64,000 nucleotides of DNA from Gemmatimonadaceae bacterium (GTDB lineage Bacteria; Gemmatimonadota; Gemmatimonadetes; Gemmatimonadales; Gemmatimonadaceae): NCBI GenBank assembly GCA_025934775.1, contig JAICWO010000001.1, positions 310,001 to 374,000 on the forward strand. The letters are read 5' to 3'. The notes under the pieces are model-generated. The model made no database searches. It was given only the letters and a program-made list of their open reading frames with translations, and had not been told where the DNA came from. This document shows positions 16,347 through 25,345 of the stretch, piece by piece (positions within the stretch are counted from its first letter, which is position 1; every line of letters begins with the position of its first letter). The translations under genes and the position numbers were made by a program.

Positions 16347-17915
16347 ATGTCGCTGGAGCGACTCGCAGTTGTGTGCGTTGCAGTCGGACTACTCGCGTGC
16401 GCGCCACCCACGCCGCACATCGATGGCGTGACAGGCGCTCCACAATCGCCATCGCAGCCCTGGCCCACGCCGCCCCAGGTCCGCACGCCCGCGCCCCCCG
16501 CGGCACCGCCGGTCGCGCCCGCTGCGTCCACTGCGCTGCGCGCCGACTCCAGCACCGTGGGACGGCCGATGTCCTTCTCGATGACCGACGTCGTGTCGCT
16601 CGCGCTGCGCAACAATCCGGCGACGCGTGAATCCTGGGCGCTCGCGCAAGCCGCGGCCGATCAGTACGGTGCGGCGCGTGGTCAGCTCTTTCCGACGGTC
16701 AACGGCAACGTCTCGTACTCGCGCACGTCGTCGAGCGCCGGATCGAGCGGCTTTGGTACGACCGGGACCGCGGGCGTGCCGGGTGGCACCGGGAACGGCA
16801 TCGACACCACCGGCGGTGGGGCTCGCGGGTCGGGCGCCGGCGGCAGCGGCATCACGCGATCGCAGCTCACGCCGTCCGTATCACTTTCCTATTTAGTGTT
16901 TGATTTCGGCGGCCGGGCGGGCTCGATCGAGGCAGCGCGCCAGGATGCGATCGTCGCCGATCTCGACCACAACGCCACCCTCGCGAACGTCGTGCTCCAG
17001 GTGGAGTCGGCGCTCTTTTCGTATCAGGCGACCGCCGCGCTGCGCGACGCCGAGCGCACCGCGGTCGCCGAAGCGCGGGCCGATACGGCCGCCGCCGAGG
17101 CGCGCCTGCGTGTAGGAGTGGGGACGCTCGCCGAGGTGCTGCAGACACGCACGGCGCTCGCGCAGGCACTGGTGCAGCTCGCCACGCTCGAGGGCAATCT
17201 GCTCGCGTCGCGGTCGTCGCTCGCGTCGGCGATCGGGCTGCCGTCGAACGCGCGCTTCGACGTGCCGCCCATGTCGGCGAGCGACTCCGTCGCGATGGTC
17301 GCCGCGAGCGTCGACACGCTGATCAACCGAGCGGTCACCGAACGGCCGGAGCTCGCCGCCGCGCGCGCGGACGCGAACGCGCTGGCCGCCGAGATTCGCG
17401 TCGCGCGCTCCGCGGGCTACCCCGCGCTCACCCTCAGCTCGACGGCGAGCTACGTGAAGCCGCTCCAGGGGAGCGGCACGACCAGCAGCCGCAACTACTC
17501 GCTCGTGCTCGGCCTGCAGATTCCGATCTTCAACGGATTCTCACGCGAGTACGATGTCCGCGCGGCGCGCGCCCAATACGAAGCCGGACTGGCGCGCTTC
17601 ACCTCGACTCAGCAGCAGATCTCGGCCGAAGTGTTCACGTCGTACGCGGCGCTCCAGACGTCGACGCAGCGCGTCGCGGCATCGCGCGAGCTGCTCGCGA
17701 GCGCCGCGCAGTCGGCGGACGTCGCGGTGGGGCGCTATCGCGAAGGCGTTGGCACGATCGTGGACGTACTGCTCGCTCGCAGCGCGCTGGAGACGGCGCG
17801 CGCCGAGGACATTCAGGCGCGCTGGGAATGGCGCACGGCGCTCGCGCAGCTCGCGCACGACGCGGGAATGCTCGACTTCACCGGGCACCCCAACGTGCCT
17901 CTGGCGTCACCGTGA
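16347..17915 (+). CDS. TolC-family outer-membrane efflux lipoprotein
   Basis: Outer-membrane channel of a tripartite RND efflux pump, 522 aa. From the ATG at 16347 it reads MSLERLAVVCVAVGLLAC, a short lipoprotein signal. An ATG 42 nt earlier is in frame but would push the lipobox inward. Two OEP repeats of long helices with beta strands are visible (e.g. FSMTDVVSLALRNNPATRES and VTERPELAAARADANAL at corresponding places). A Gly/Thr/Ser-rich loop (residues ~125-175) is unusually long and probably surface-exposed. It is the first gene of the TolC-MFP-RND operon and lies 33 nt before the adaptor. Confidence 0.9.
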   Translation: MSLERLAVVCVAVGLLACAPPTPHIDGVTGAPQSPSQPWPTPPQVRTPAPPAAPPVAPAASTALRADSSTVGRPMSFSMTDVVSLALRNNPATRESWALAQAAADQYGAARGQLFPTVNGNVSYSRTSSSAGSSGFGTTGTAGVPGGTGNGIDTTGGGARGSGAGGSGITRSQLTPSVSLSYLVFDFGGRAGSIEAARQDAIVADLDHNATLANVVLQVESALFSYQATAALRDAERTAVAEARADTAAAEARLRVGVGTLAEVLQTRTALAQALVQLATLEGNLLASRSSLASAIGLPSNARFDVPPMSASDSVAMVAASVDTLINRAVTERPELAAARADANALAAEIRVARSAGYPALTLSSTASYVKPLQGSGTTSSRNYSLVLGLQIPIFNGFSREYDVRAARAQYEAGLARFTSTQQQISAEVFTSYAALQTSTQRVAASRELLASAAQSADVAVGRYREGVGTIVDVLLARSALETARAEDIQARWEWRTALAQLAHDAGMLDFTGHPNVPLASP

Positions 17916-17948
17916 GATGCGTGACATGCGTGAGATGGAGAAGGATTG

Positions 17949-19406
17949 ATGAATAGCAGGATCCTCAGCACTCTGGTCGCCGTGCTCGCGGCCGCGACGT
18001 CGTGCAAGAGCGGCGCGCCGGGCCGCGGCCGGCCGCGCGCGCCGGTCCGCGTGGCGGTCGTCGGCCCGATCGACGCGCCGATCTACGTGCAGGCCAGCGG
18101 GATCGTGGAGCCGGCGCATTCGGTGGCCGTGACGGCGCAGGTGAGCGGGACGCTGCTCGAGGTGCGCTTCGCCGAAGGCGATTTCGTGCAGAAGGGTCAG
18201 ATCCTCTTTCAGATCGATCCGCGGCCGTTGCAGAACGCGGTCGCGCAGGGGCGGGCCGCGCTCGCGCGCGACGAGGCGCAGGCGGCCGCCGCCGCGCGCG
18301 ACGACATGCGATACAAGAAGCTCGCGGACATGGGCTACGTCAGCCGCTCGCAGTCCGATCAGATGCACGCGGCCGCGCTCGCGCAGGCGGCGACCGCCAC
18401 CGCGGATCGCGCCGCGCTCCGCACCGCCCAGGTGGATATGGGCTTCGCGACGATTCGCGCCCCGATCGCCGGACGGACGGGGAGCCTCCTGATCAAAGCC
18501 GGTAACAACGTGAGTCCGAGCAGCGGCGCGCTCGTCGTGATCAATCAACTCACGCCGGTGCTCGTGCGCTTTCCAGTTCTCTCACAAGACTTTCCGGCAG
18601 TGCGGCAGGCGATGGCCGCGCAGCGGCTCCACGTGTCGGCGATGGCGGAGGACAGCACGCAGGCGACCGACGAGGGCGTGCTCTCGTTCCTCGATAACGC
18701 GGTCGACTCGTTGACGGGTACCGTCACGGGCAAAGCAACGTTCGACAATCCTGGCCGGCGGCTCTGGCCGGGCGAGCTGGTGCTGCTGCGCGTGCAGGTG
18801 AAGCTGCTGCACAATGTGCTCGCCGTGCCGAACGAAGCGCTGCAGATGGGGCAGCAAGGTCCGTACGTGTTTCTCGTGGATCGGACGAGCAAGGCGCGCA
18901 TGCAATCCGTGACGCCCGGCGCGCAGGTTGGCGATTCGACGATCATCGCGCAGGGACTCACGGCCGGGGAGCGCGTCGTCATCGATGGGCAGTCGCGACT
19001 CAGTCCCGGCGCGCAGGTCGCGGTGCTTGCACCGGGAACGGATACCGGCACCGCACGCCTGGGACGCAATGCCGCGAGTGGAGTGCAGGGAACGGAAGCC
19101 GGTGACGTGAACGCGGTGCGGCCTGGCGCGGCAGCGGCGACTCCGGGCGGAAGTGGCGGCCCTGGCTCACCGACCACGTTTGGCGCGGGTACCCTGAATG
19201 GCGCGAATGGCGCGAATACCGCGACACGCGCCGGCGGCGCGCCAGGCGCGGGGACGACCCCAGGCGCGGCCACGACTCCAGGCGCGGCGAACACGCCGGG
19301 CGCGGGGACTCCGCCGGGTGCGACCACGCCTGCGCCCAACGTGCCCGCGCCGGCGGCACCTGCGCCCAATCCCGCTACGCCACCATCGCCGGCGCGACGG
19401 CCATGA
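17949..19406 (+). CDS. RND efflux periplasmic adaptor (MFP) lipoprotein
   Basis: Periplasmic adaptor of the HlyD/AcrA family, 485 aa. It starts MNSRILSTLVAVLAAATSC (lipobox ATSC) after a strong AAGGA site. Barrel-sandwich (PAHSVAVTAQVSGTLLEVRFAEGDFVQKGQ), alpha-hairpin, beta-barrel and membrane-proximal domains (LRVQVKLLHNVLAVPNEAL) follow in order. The last ~110 residues are an odd low-complexity tail rich in Gly, Ala, Thr and Pro with imperfect TPGA repeats, ending NPATPPSPARRP. Its stop overlaps the RND start by 4 nt (ATGA). Confidence 0.92.
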   Translation: MNSRILSTLVAVLAAATSCKSGAPGRGRPRAPVRVAVVGPIDAPIYVQASGIVEPAHSVAVTAQVSGTLLEVRFAEGDFVQKGQILFQIDPRPLQNAVAQGRAALARDEAQAAAAARDDMRYKKLADMGYVSRSQSDQMHAAALAQAATATADRAALRTAQVDMGFATIRAPIAGRTGSLLIKAGNNVSPSSGALVVINQLTPVLVRFPVLSQDFPAVRQAMAAQRLHVSAMAEDSTQATDEGVLSFLDNAVDSLTGTVTGKATFDNPGRRLWPGELVLLRVQVKLLHNVLAVPNEALQMGQQGPYVFLVDRTSKARMQSVTPGAQVGDSTIIAQGLTAGERVVIDGQSRLSPGAQVAVLAPGTDTGTARLGRNAASGVQGTEAGDVNAVRPGAAAATPGGSGGPGSPTTFGAGTLNGANGANTATRAGGAPGAGTTPGAATTPGAANTPGAGTPPGATTPAPNVPAPAAPAPNPATPPSPARRP

Positions 19407-22400
19407 CCTTCTCGGAGCTGTTCATCCGCCGGCCGGTCATGACGATTCTGCTCATGGCTGGCATCGTGGTCTTCGGCATCGACGCGTACCGCAGCTTGCC
19501 GATCAGCGATCTGCCGACGGTCGACTACCCGACCATCACGGTGAACGCCAGCTTGCCGGGCGCGAGTCCGGCGACGATGGCGGCCGCCGTCGCGACGCCG
19601 CTCGAGAAGCAGTTCTCCACGATCGCCGGCATCGACAACATGACGTCGACGTCGAGCCTGGGGTCGTCGTCGATCACGCTCCAGTTCACGCTCGACCGGA
19701 GCATCGATGCCGCGGCGCAGGACGTGGAGGCGGCGATCGCGAAGTCGCTGCGCCAACTGCCGCAGGGCATCACACCTCCATCATATCAAAAAGCGAATCC
19801 GGCCGCGTCGCCGATCCTCTTCCTCGCGCTCACGTCGCCGACGTTGTCGATGCCCGCGCTCGACGAGATCGCGGAGAACATGATCGCGCAGCGGCTCTCG
19901 ATGGTGAACGGCGTCGCCGCGGTGCAGGTGTTCGGATCGGCGAAGTACGCCGTGCGCGTCCAGCTCGACCCCACCGCGCTCGCGTATCGCAAGATTGGCA
20001 TCGACGAGGTCGCGACGGCGATCGACGCGCAGAACGTGAGTCAGCCCACGGGCGTGCTCTGGGGACCGACGACGGCGTACACGCTGCTCGCGACCGGCCA
20101 GCTCCAGGATGCGGCCGCGTTCCGCGCGCTCACGGTGAGCTACCGCAACGGCGCCGCGGTGCAGCTTGGCGCGCTCGGCCGCGTGCTCGACGACGTGGAG
20201 AACGACAAGAACGCGAGCTGGTACAATGGCGTGCGCGCCATCGTCCTCGCGGTGCAGCGCCAGCCGGGCACGAACACCGTCGCCGTCGCGCAGGACGTGC
20301 GCGCCGAGCTGGACTCGATGGGCGGCGAGATCCCCGCGAGCGTGCAGGTGCACACGCTGTTCGACCGCTCCGTCGGGATCGAGCAGTCGGTGCGCGACGT
20401 GAAGTTCACGCTGCTGCTCACGCTCGCGCTCGTCGTCGCGGTGATCTTCGTCTTCCTGCGCAACGTGTGGGCGACGCTGATCCCGAGCCTCGCGCTGCCG
20501 CTCTCCGTGCTCGGCACGTTCCCGGTGATGATGCTCCTGGGCTACAGCCTCGATACGCTGTCGCTCATGGCGCTCACGCTGGCCGTGGGCTTCGTCGTCG
20601 ACGACGCGATCGTGATGCTCGAGAACATCGTGCGCCACCTCGAGATGGGGACGCCGCCGATGCAAGCGGCGATCGACGGCGCGGCGGAGGTCGGCTTCAC
20701 CATCATCTCGATGACGATCTCGCTCACCGCGGTGTTCATCCCGCTGCTCTTCCTCGGCGGCGTGGTCGGCCGGCTCTTCCGCGAGTTCGCGGTCGTGATC
20801 GCGACGGCGATTCTCGTCTCGGGGCTCGTATCGCTCACGTTCACGCCGATGCTGTCGAGCCGCTTCCTGCGCGCGGAAGGCAAGGTCGCGCATGGCCGAT
20901 TCTACACGATCACGGAGCGCGGGTGGGACTGGCTGCTCGATCAGTACAAGTGGACGCTCGACTGGGCGATGCGCCGCCGGCGGCTGATGCTGGCGTTCTC
21001 GCTGCTCGTGCTCGTCGGGACGTACGTCATCTTCAAGCTCCTCCCCACCGGATTCATTCCGAATCAGGACACGGGACAGATCAGCGTCACGACGGAAGCG
21101 GCGCAGGGCACGTCGTTCGACGACATGGTGCGGCGGCAGCAGGCCGTCGCCGCGATTGTGCGGAAGGACCCGAACGTCGCCGCGATGATGTCGAGCGTGG
21201 GCGGCGGCTTTGGATCGTCGGGATCGAACACCGGGCGCATTCAGGTCACGCTCAAGCCGCTCGGCCAGCGGCTGTCGGCGCAGGATGTGGCGAACGAGCT
21301 ACGCGGAAAGCTGATGCGGATCCCCGGCATCACCGCGTTCGCGTCGGTGCCGGCGGCGCTCCAGATCGGCGGCCGGCAGTCGAAGAGCCAGTACCAGTTC
21401 ACGATGCAGGGGACGGACGTCTCGGCGCTCTATGCCGGCGCGCAGAAGCTCGTCGACGCCGCGAAGCAGTCGAACCTGCTCCAGGACGTCACGACCGACA
21501 TGCAGAACGACAACCCGCAGATCGAGGTCAACATCGACCGGCTGCGCGCGGCGTCGTTCGGCGTCACGGCGCAGCAGATCGAGAATTCGCTCTACGACGC
21601 CTACGGCTCGCGGCAGGTCTCGCTGCTCTACACGCCGAGCAATGAGTATTCGGTAATACTCGAAGTGCTGCCAACGTATCAGAAAGACGTCGAGGCGCTC
21701 GGGATGCTGTTCATCCGGTCGCAGAGCGGGAGCCTCGTCCCGCTCCGCTCCGTCGCCACGCTGACGAAGAGCGTGGGCCCGGTGACGGTGAATCACTCCG
21801 GGCAGATGCCGTCGGTCACGATGTCGTTCAACCTCGCGCCCGGCGCGTCGCTCGGCGCGGCGACCGCCGAGGTGCAGCGGCTGGCGCTGCAGAGTCTTCC
21901 GTCCGGCGTCACGACGGCGTTCTCCGGCACCGCGCAGGTGTTTCAGTCGACGCAGGCCGGGCTGCTCGTGCTCATCGTGCTCGCGATCTTCGTGATCTAC
22001 GTCGTGCTGGGCGTGCTGTACGAGAGCTTCGTTCACCCGCTCACGATTCTGTCCGGGCTTCCGTTCGCCGCGTTCGGCGCGCTCCTCGCGCTCTGGGTCT
22101 TCCACGTAGAGCTCAGCGTCTTCGCTTTCGTCGGCATCATTCTGCTCATCGGCATCGTGAAGAAGAACGCGATCATGATGGTCGACTTCGCGCTGGAGGC
22201 CGAGCATCGGCAGGGGATGGATCCGGAGCACGCGGTGATCGAGGCGGCGCATATCCGCTTCCGGCCGATCATGATGACGACCGTCGCCGCGCTCGTGGGG
22301 ACGCTGCCGGTGGCGCTGGCGTCGGGCATGGGATCGGAGACGCGCCGCCCGCTCGGCATCGCCGTCGTCGGAGGATTAGCGTTCTCTCAACTCGTGACCC

Positions 22401-22528
22401 TGTACATCACGCCGGTGGTGTACACGTACCTCGATCCGCTCAACAAGCGCATCGAGCGCCGGCTCGCGCGCGAAAAGAAGCGCGAGGCGACGACGCCCGG
22501 CGGGATCGCGGCGGAGCCGCTGGGCTAG
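19403..22528 (+). CDS. RND multidrug efflux transporter permease (AcrB/MdtB type)
   Basis: Inner-membrane proton-driven export pump, 1041 aa, normal for hydrophobic/amphiphilic efflux RNDs. It begins MTFSELFIRRPVMTILLMAGIVVFG, the standard first helix. Transmembrane helix 4 carries the paired acidic residues of the proton relay (VGFVVDDAIVMLENI). The GFIPNQDTGQISVTTEAAQG segment and the late LIGIVKKNAIMMVDFALEAE helix are family hallmarks. The gene overlaps the adaptor by 4 nt. The substrate range is unknown. The sequence looks nearest to the MdtB/MdtC branch, but I cannot separate it from other HAE1 pumps by eye. Confidence 0.95.
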   Translation: MTFSELFIRRPVMTILLMAGIVVFGIDAYRSLPISDLPTVDYPTITVNASLPGASPATMAAAVATPLEKQFSTIAGIDNMTSTSSLGSSSITLQFTLDRSIDAAAQDVEAAIAKSLRQLPQGITPPSYQKANPAASPILFLALTSPTLSMPALDEIAENMIAQRLSMVNGVAAVQVFGSAKYAVRVQLDPTALAYRKIGIDEVATAIDAQNVSQPTGVLWGPTTAYTLLATGQLQDAAAFRALTVSYRNGAAVQLGALGRVLDDVENDKNASWYNGVRAIVLAVQRQPGTNTVAVAQDVRAELDSMGGEIPASVQVHTLFDRSVGIEQSVRDVKFTLLLTLALVVAVIFVFLRNVWATLIPSLALPLSVLGTFPVMMLLGYSLDTLSLMALTLAVGFVVDDAIVMLENIVRHLEMGTPPMQAAIDGAAEVGFTIISMTISLTAVFIPLLFLGGVVGRLFREFAVVIATAILVSGLVSLTFTPMLSSRFLRAEGKVAHGRFYTITERGWDWLLDQYKWTLDWAMRRRRLMLAFSLLVLVGTYVIFKLLPTGFIPNQDTGQISVTTEAAQGTSFDDMVRRQQAVAAIVRKDPNVAAMMSSVGGGFGSSGSNTGRIQVTLKPLGQRLSAQDVANELRGKLMRIPGITAFASVPAALQIGGRQSKSQYQFTMQGTDVSALYAGAQKLVDAAKQSNLLQDVTTDMQNDNPQIEVNIDRLRAASFGVTAQQIENSLYDAYGSRQVSLLYTPSNEYSVILEVLPTYQKDVEALGMLFIRSQSGSLVPLRSVATLTKSVGPVTVNHSGQMPSVTMSFNLAPGASLGAATAEVQRLALQSLPSGVTTAFSGTAQVFQSTQAGLLVLIVLAIFVIYVVLGVLYESFVHPLTILSGLPFAAFGALLALWVFHVELSVFAFVGIILLIGIVKKNAIMMVDFALEAEHRQGMDPEHAVIEAAHIRFRPIMMTTVAALVGTLPVALASGMGSETRRPLGIAVVGGLAFSQLVTLYITPVVYTYLDPLNKRIERRLAREKKREATTPGGIAAEPLG

Positions 22529-22560
22529 CGGGCGGACGCTCCGTCGGAGCTCAGAGCGCG

Positions 22561-22759
22561 TGGGGCACGGGATACACGGAATTGACGGAGAGCAACGGGG
22601 AACGGCTCTGCACCGGGATATCGCGCGCAATGAGCCGGGCTTTCTTAGTGATGGAGCCGTTCCCAGGGCTGATTTTTCCGGGCCCTTTGCGCACCGAGCC
22701 ATCACGCCCCACAGAGCGCTCCGTGTTCCCCGTGCAGTTGCCGTGTACTCCGTGCCCAC
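22561..22759 (+). repeat. Left flank: two units of a CACGG-rich repeat
   Basis: Unit A near 22561-22605 reads GGGGCACGGGATACACGG...GAGCAACGGGGAA. Unit B at 22721..22759 (CCGTGTTCCCCGTGCAGTTG...) is the reverse complement, at about 36 of 39 positions, of 23617..23656 on the other side of the EEP gene. The 243-nt gap holds nothing else recognisable. Confidence 0.7.
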
Positions 22760-22771
22760 GAAACTCGATTC

Positions 22772-23590
22772 TTACCGCAAGACGAGATCGACCACCACCG
22801 GCCGGTGATCCGACGCCTGGGTGTCGGGCACGCGCGCCGAGCGTACGACGAACGCGGGTGAGACGAGCACGTAGTCGATTCGCTCAGCCGGCGCATCCGC
22901 GGGATACGTGAACCCCGGACCGACGGCGCTGTCCCACGCATCGTGGAAGCGCGCGAGCAGCGGCTGAAGCTCCGGCGCGGCCGGCGTCGCGTTCATGTCG
23001 CCGAAGACCAGCGTCGGCAGAGTGTCGCGCTCCATGAACGCGAGCATGTCGTGCACCTGCCGCTCGCGGACACGCGGATCCTTGCGATAGTCCAGGTGCG
23101 TATTGAACACGCGCACGAGGCGACCGCCGACGTCGAGCTCTGCGTCCAAGAGCCCCGGCATCGGCGTGGGGACGGGATGCGGATCCTGCGTCGAGAGGCG
23201 CGTGATCGTGTCATCCACGAAGCGCCGCACCGGAAAGCGCGTGAGGAGCGCGACGCCGAATTCGCGATCCGGTGCGCCCGTCGCGCCCGGAAGATCGTAG
23301 ATCTGCGCGAAGCGCACGTTCATCCCGAGCCGCCGACCGAGCTCCGTCGCCTGGTCGGCGAACGCGCTGCGATCGGCCCAGTGCACGTCCACTTCCTGAA
23401 GCGCGACGATATCGGGAGCTTCGTGCCGGATCGCGGCGGCGGTGTTCGGGAGATCACCGTTGCCGGATCTGATATTGTAGGTCATGACGCGAAGCGTGCG
23501 TGCCGGCGAAACGGTGCCATGATGTACGCCGGCGCAGCCCACGGCGAGGAACGCTGCGAGGCCAAGTCCTAGTCCTAGAGTTCTGTTCAC
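22772..23590 (-). CDS. Endonuclease/exonuclease/phosphatase-family lipoprotein
   Basis: Exported EEP-fold phosphoesterase of about 272 aa. The GTG start gives VNRTLGLGLGLAAFLAVGC, a lipoprotein signal. Frame extends further upstream but there encodes repeat DNA. EEP motifs are in order: LRVMTYNIRSGNG (Asn), IVALQEVDVH (metal Glu), FNTHLDYRKDP, LVFGDMNATP (Asp/Asn), RIDYVLVSP and the C-terminal SDHRPVVVDL (catalytic His). The family includes nucleases, sphingomyelinases and phosphatases; a secreted form favours a lipid or sugar phosphodiester. Inverted repeats bracket the gene 12 nt after the stop and 27 nt before the start. Confidence 0.85.
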   Translation of the reverse strand: MNRTLGLGLGLAAFLAVGCAGVHHGTVSPARTLRVMTYNIRSGNGDLPNTAAAIRHEAPDIVALQEVDVHWADRSAFADQATELGRRLGMNVRFAQIYDLPGATGAPDREFGVALLTRFPVRRFVDDTITRLSTQDPHPVPTPMPGLLDAELDVGGRLVRVFNTHLDYRKDPRVRERQVHDMLAFMERDTLPTLVFGDMNATPAAPELQPLLARFHDAWDSAVGPGFTYPADAPAERIDYVLVSPAFVVRSARVPDTQASDHRPVVVDLVLR

Positions 23591-23616
23591 GAGGAGAATG
23601 TATCGCGCCTGGCGGA

Positions 23617-23715
23617 GTGGGGCACGGAATAGACGGCAACTGCACGGGGAACACGGGGTGGTCGCCACAACGTTGCTCCCCGTTGCTCCCAGTCCAGTCC
23701 GCGTATCCCATGCCC
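23617..23715 (-). repeat. Right flank: inverted copies of the CACGG-rich repeat
   Basis: 23617..23656 (GTGGGGCACGGAATAGACGG...) is the inverted partner of 22721..22759. 23663..23715, read on minus, has GGGCATGGGATACGCGGA and GGGAGCAACGGGGAGCAACG, echoing the outer unit at 22561. Together the four units bracket the EEP gene. Confidence 0.7.
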
Positions 23716-23743
23716 ATTTCCAACTCTGAACGCCATCGGACCC

Positions 23744-23773
23744 TTGACAGGTGAGACTAGTCTAATTTATACT
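23744..23773 (+). promoter_or_regulatory. Sigma-70-type promoter of the VOC-PadR operon
   Basis: TTGACA (23744-23749), an 18-nt spacer and TATACT (23768-23773) lie 28 nt before the VOC start, with a strong AAAGGAG ribosome site in between. Confidence 0.75.
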
Positions 23774-23774
23774 A
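23758..23774 (+). promoter_or_regulatory. Near-palindrome over the -10 box, candidate PadR operator
   Basis: TAGTCTAATTTATACTA is an imperfect 17-bp dyad (TAGTnTAAwTTAnACTA) that overlaps the -10 box. The second gene of the operon encodes a PadR repressor, so autoregulation is the simplest reading. Confidence 0.55.
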
Positions 23775-23800
23775 TACGACCAAACTGAAAGGAGACCACC

Positions 23801-24211
23801 ATGTCGTCCACCTTCTCTGTCACATCGCTCGCGCCTGTGCTCATCGTCGACGCCGTCGAACCCGGAATCGCGTTCTGGTCCGAGCGGTTGGGGTTCGCCA
23901 AGGAGAACGAAGTCCCGGGGCCCGACGGGAAACTGATCTTCGCGAGCGTCAAGAAGGGCAGCGTCGAGATCATGTATCAGACGCGCGCGAGCGTGCTCGC
24001 CGACGACCCGTCGCAGGCCTCGACGATCGAGGGCCATAGCGTCGGGCTCTTCATCACGGTTCCGTCGCTCGCCGATCTCGATGCGATCGAGGCGTGCGTT
24101 CGCGGCGCGCCTGTCGTCAAAGCGCGGCACGAGACATTCTATGGCATGACCGAGATCTACGTTCGCGAGCCGGGCGGCAACGTCGTCGGGTTCGCCGCGC
24201 CGACCAAGTAG
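23801..24211 (+). CDS. VOC-family (glyoxalase/bleomycin-resistance-type) protein
   Basis: Small metalloenzyme-fold or binding protein of 136 aa. It has the vicinal-oxygen-chelate pattern: LAPVLIVDAVEPGIAFWSERLGF in the first beta-alpha-beta unit, and TEIYVREPGGNVVGFA with the conserved late Glu at the C terminus. Members act as lyases, dioxygenases or antibiotic-binding proteins; this one is not specific enough to name. AAAGGAG precedes the ATG by 7 nt. It is followed after 3 nt by a PadR regulator, so induction by the compound it handles is likely. Confidence 0.88.
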   Translation: MSSTFSVTSLAPVLIVDAVEPGIAFWSERLGFAKENEVPGPDGKLIFASVKKGSVEIMYQTRASVLADDPSQASTIEGHSVGLFITVPSLADLDAIEACVRGAPVVKARHETFYGMTEIYVREPGGNVVGFAAPTK

Positions 24212-24214
24212 CGC

Positions 24215-24769
24215 GTGCCTGGCAGTCGCGGGCTCACACTCGCCGATCTCGTCGTTCTCAGCATGCTCGCCGAGCGTGCGATGCATGGCTACGAGCTGTG
24301 GGCGGAGCTCCAGCGCCGCGAGGTGCAGGAGTGGGCGTCGATCTCGAAGCCGCAGATTTATTATTCGCTCAAGAAGCTCGAGACGGCGGCGCACATCGAG
24401 CCCGCCTCTCGCGGCGATCCGTCACTCGGCCCGGAGCGCCGCGCGTATCGCCCGACGCCGTCCGGCCGCCGGGCGCTGGCCGACGCGCTCGCGCGCGCCG
24501 AGTGGGCGACGCGCGACGTGCCGCAGCCATTCACGACGTGGATGGTGCTGTCGTGGCAGGCCCGCCCGCGCGATTTCGCGGCGCAGATCGCGCGCCGGCG
24601 GCGGCACGTGCTCGACAAGCTCGCGTTCGAGCTCGCCGCGCTCGAGTCGATCGTCGCGGAAACGTCGCCGAGCTCCGATGCGGCGATGGTCGTGCGGCTC
24701 GCGATTCGACAGCACGAGGTGGAGCTGTCGTGGCTCGACGACGTCGCGGCACGACAGCGCCCGGGCTGA
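24215..24769 (+). CDS. PadR-family transcriptional regulator (long form)
   Basis: Repressor of 184 aa with N-terminal winged helix and C-terminal helical dimerisation domain (PadR subfamily-1 length). The diagnostic stretch LADLVVLSMLAERAMHGYELW...ISKPQIYYSLKKLE is followed by an AYRPTPSGRRAL wing. The GTG start lies 3 nt after the VOC stop. Probably controls its own operon through the dyad at 23758..23774. Effector unknown. It converges on DinB with a 9-nt gap. Confidence 0.9.
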   Translation: MPGSRGLTLADLVVLSMLAERAMHGYELWAELQRREVQEWASISKPQIYYSLKKLETAAHIEPASRGDPSLGPERRAYRPTPSGRRALADALARAEWATRDVPQPFTTWMVLSWQARPRDFAAQIARRRRHVLDKLAFELAALESIVAETSPSSDAAMVVRLAIRQHEVELSWLDDVAARQRPG

Positions 24770-24778
24770 TTCAGCGGA

Positions 24779-25267
24779 TCAGCCGGCGAGCAGCACCTTG
24801 ATCAACTGGATCTGTCCCGCGTGATAGATGCCGTGACAGGTGATCCCGAGCACGAGATCCATCTGCTCGTCGGCGGTCTTGCTGGAGCCGTGCGGTTTCG
24901 CCACCTGCTCCGCGAGTTGCGACTGGAGTCCATCCAGCAGCGAGGCGACCGCGCTCCAGCTCATCGCGCGTTCGTCGTTCAGCGTGAACCAGTCTTCGCC
25001 TTCGAACGGGAATGCGTCGGGCGAGCCGCCGAGGCGCTCGATCGCCGAGCGCACGTAAAACGCGTGGTGTACGACGATCTCGGCGATGTTGTGCCGGCCG
25101 GGCGCGGGGCGGCGAAATGCCGTCGCCGCCTCGACGCCCGCGATCGCCGCGCGAAGGTCCGCGCCGTGCCATGCGCCGGGGCCGTAGCCCTCGCGCACGA
25201 TGCGCGACGCGAGCGCGGGATCGAGCGAGCTGTTGTTGGATTGTGCGACGGTGCTCGTGCTCATCAT
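24779..25267 (-). CDS. DinB-family protein
   Basis: Four-helix-bundle metal-binding protein of the DinB/YfiT superfamily, 162 aa. Helices carry candidate metal-ligand His residues in IAEIVVHHAFYVR and ITCHGIYHAGQIQLIK, at the spacing usual in the superfamily. Two adjacent ATG codons follow a GAGG site; either may be used. Members include mycothiol-, bacillithiol- and glutathione-dependent transferases and many proteins of unknown role. Divergent from the AraC regulator. Confidence 0.87.
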   Translation of the reverse strand: MMSTSTVAQSNNSSLDPALASRIVREGYGPGAWHGADLRAAIAGVEAATAFRRPAPGRHNIAEIVVHHAFYVRSAIERLGGSPDAFPFEGEDWFTLNDERAMSWSAVASLLDGLQSQLAEQVAKPHGSSKTADEQMDLVLGITCHGIYHAGQIQLIKVLLAG

Positions 25268-25345
25268 ATCCTCGTGATCGAGATTCTGTGTCTGAGGCCA
25301 CCAATCCGAGTTGCGCGCCGGACCGGGAGCGGGAGAGGTTTGAGC

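Noticed and set aside
19198-21645. 815-codon plus-strand frame out of phase within the RND pump
   Set aside because: Arg/Ala-rich shadow; the RND frame has all family motifs.
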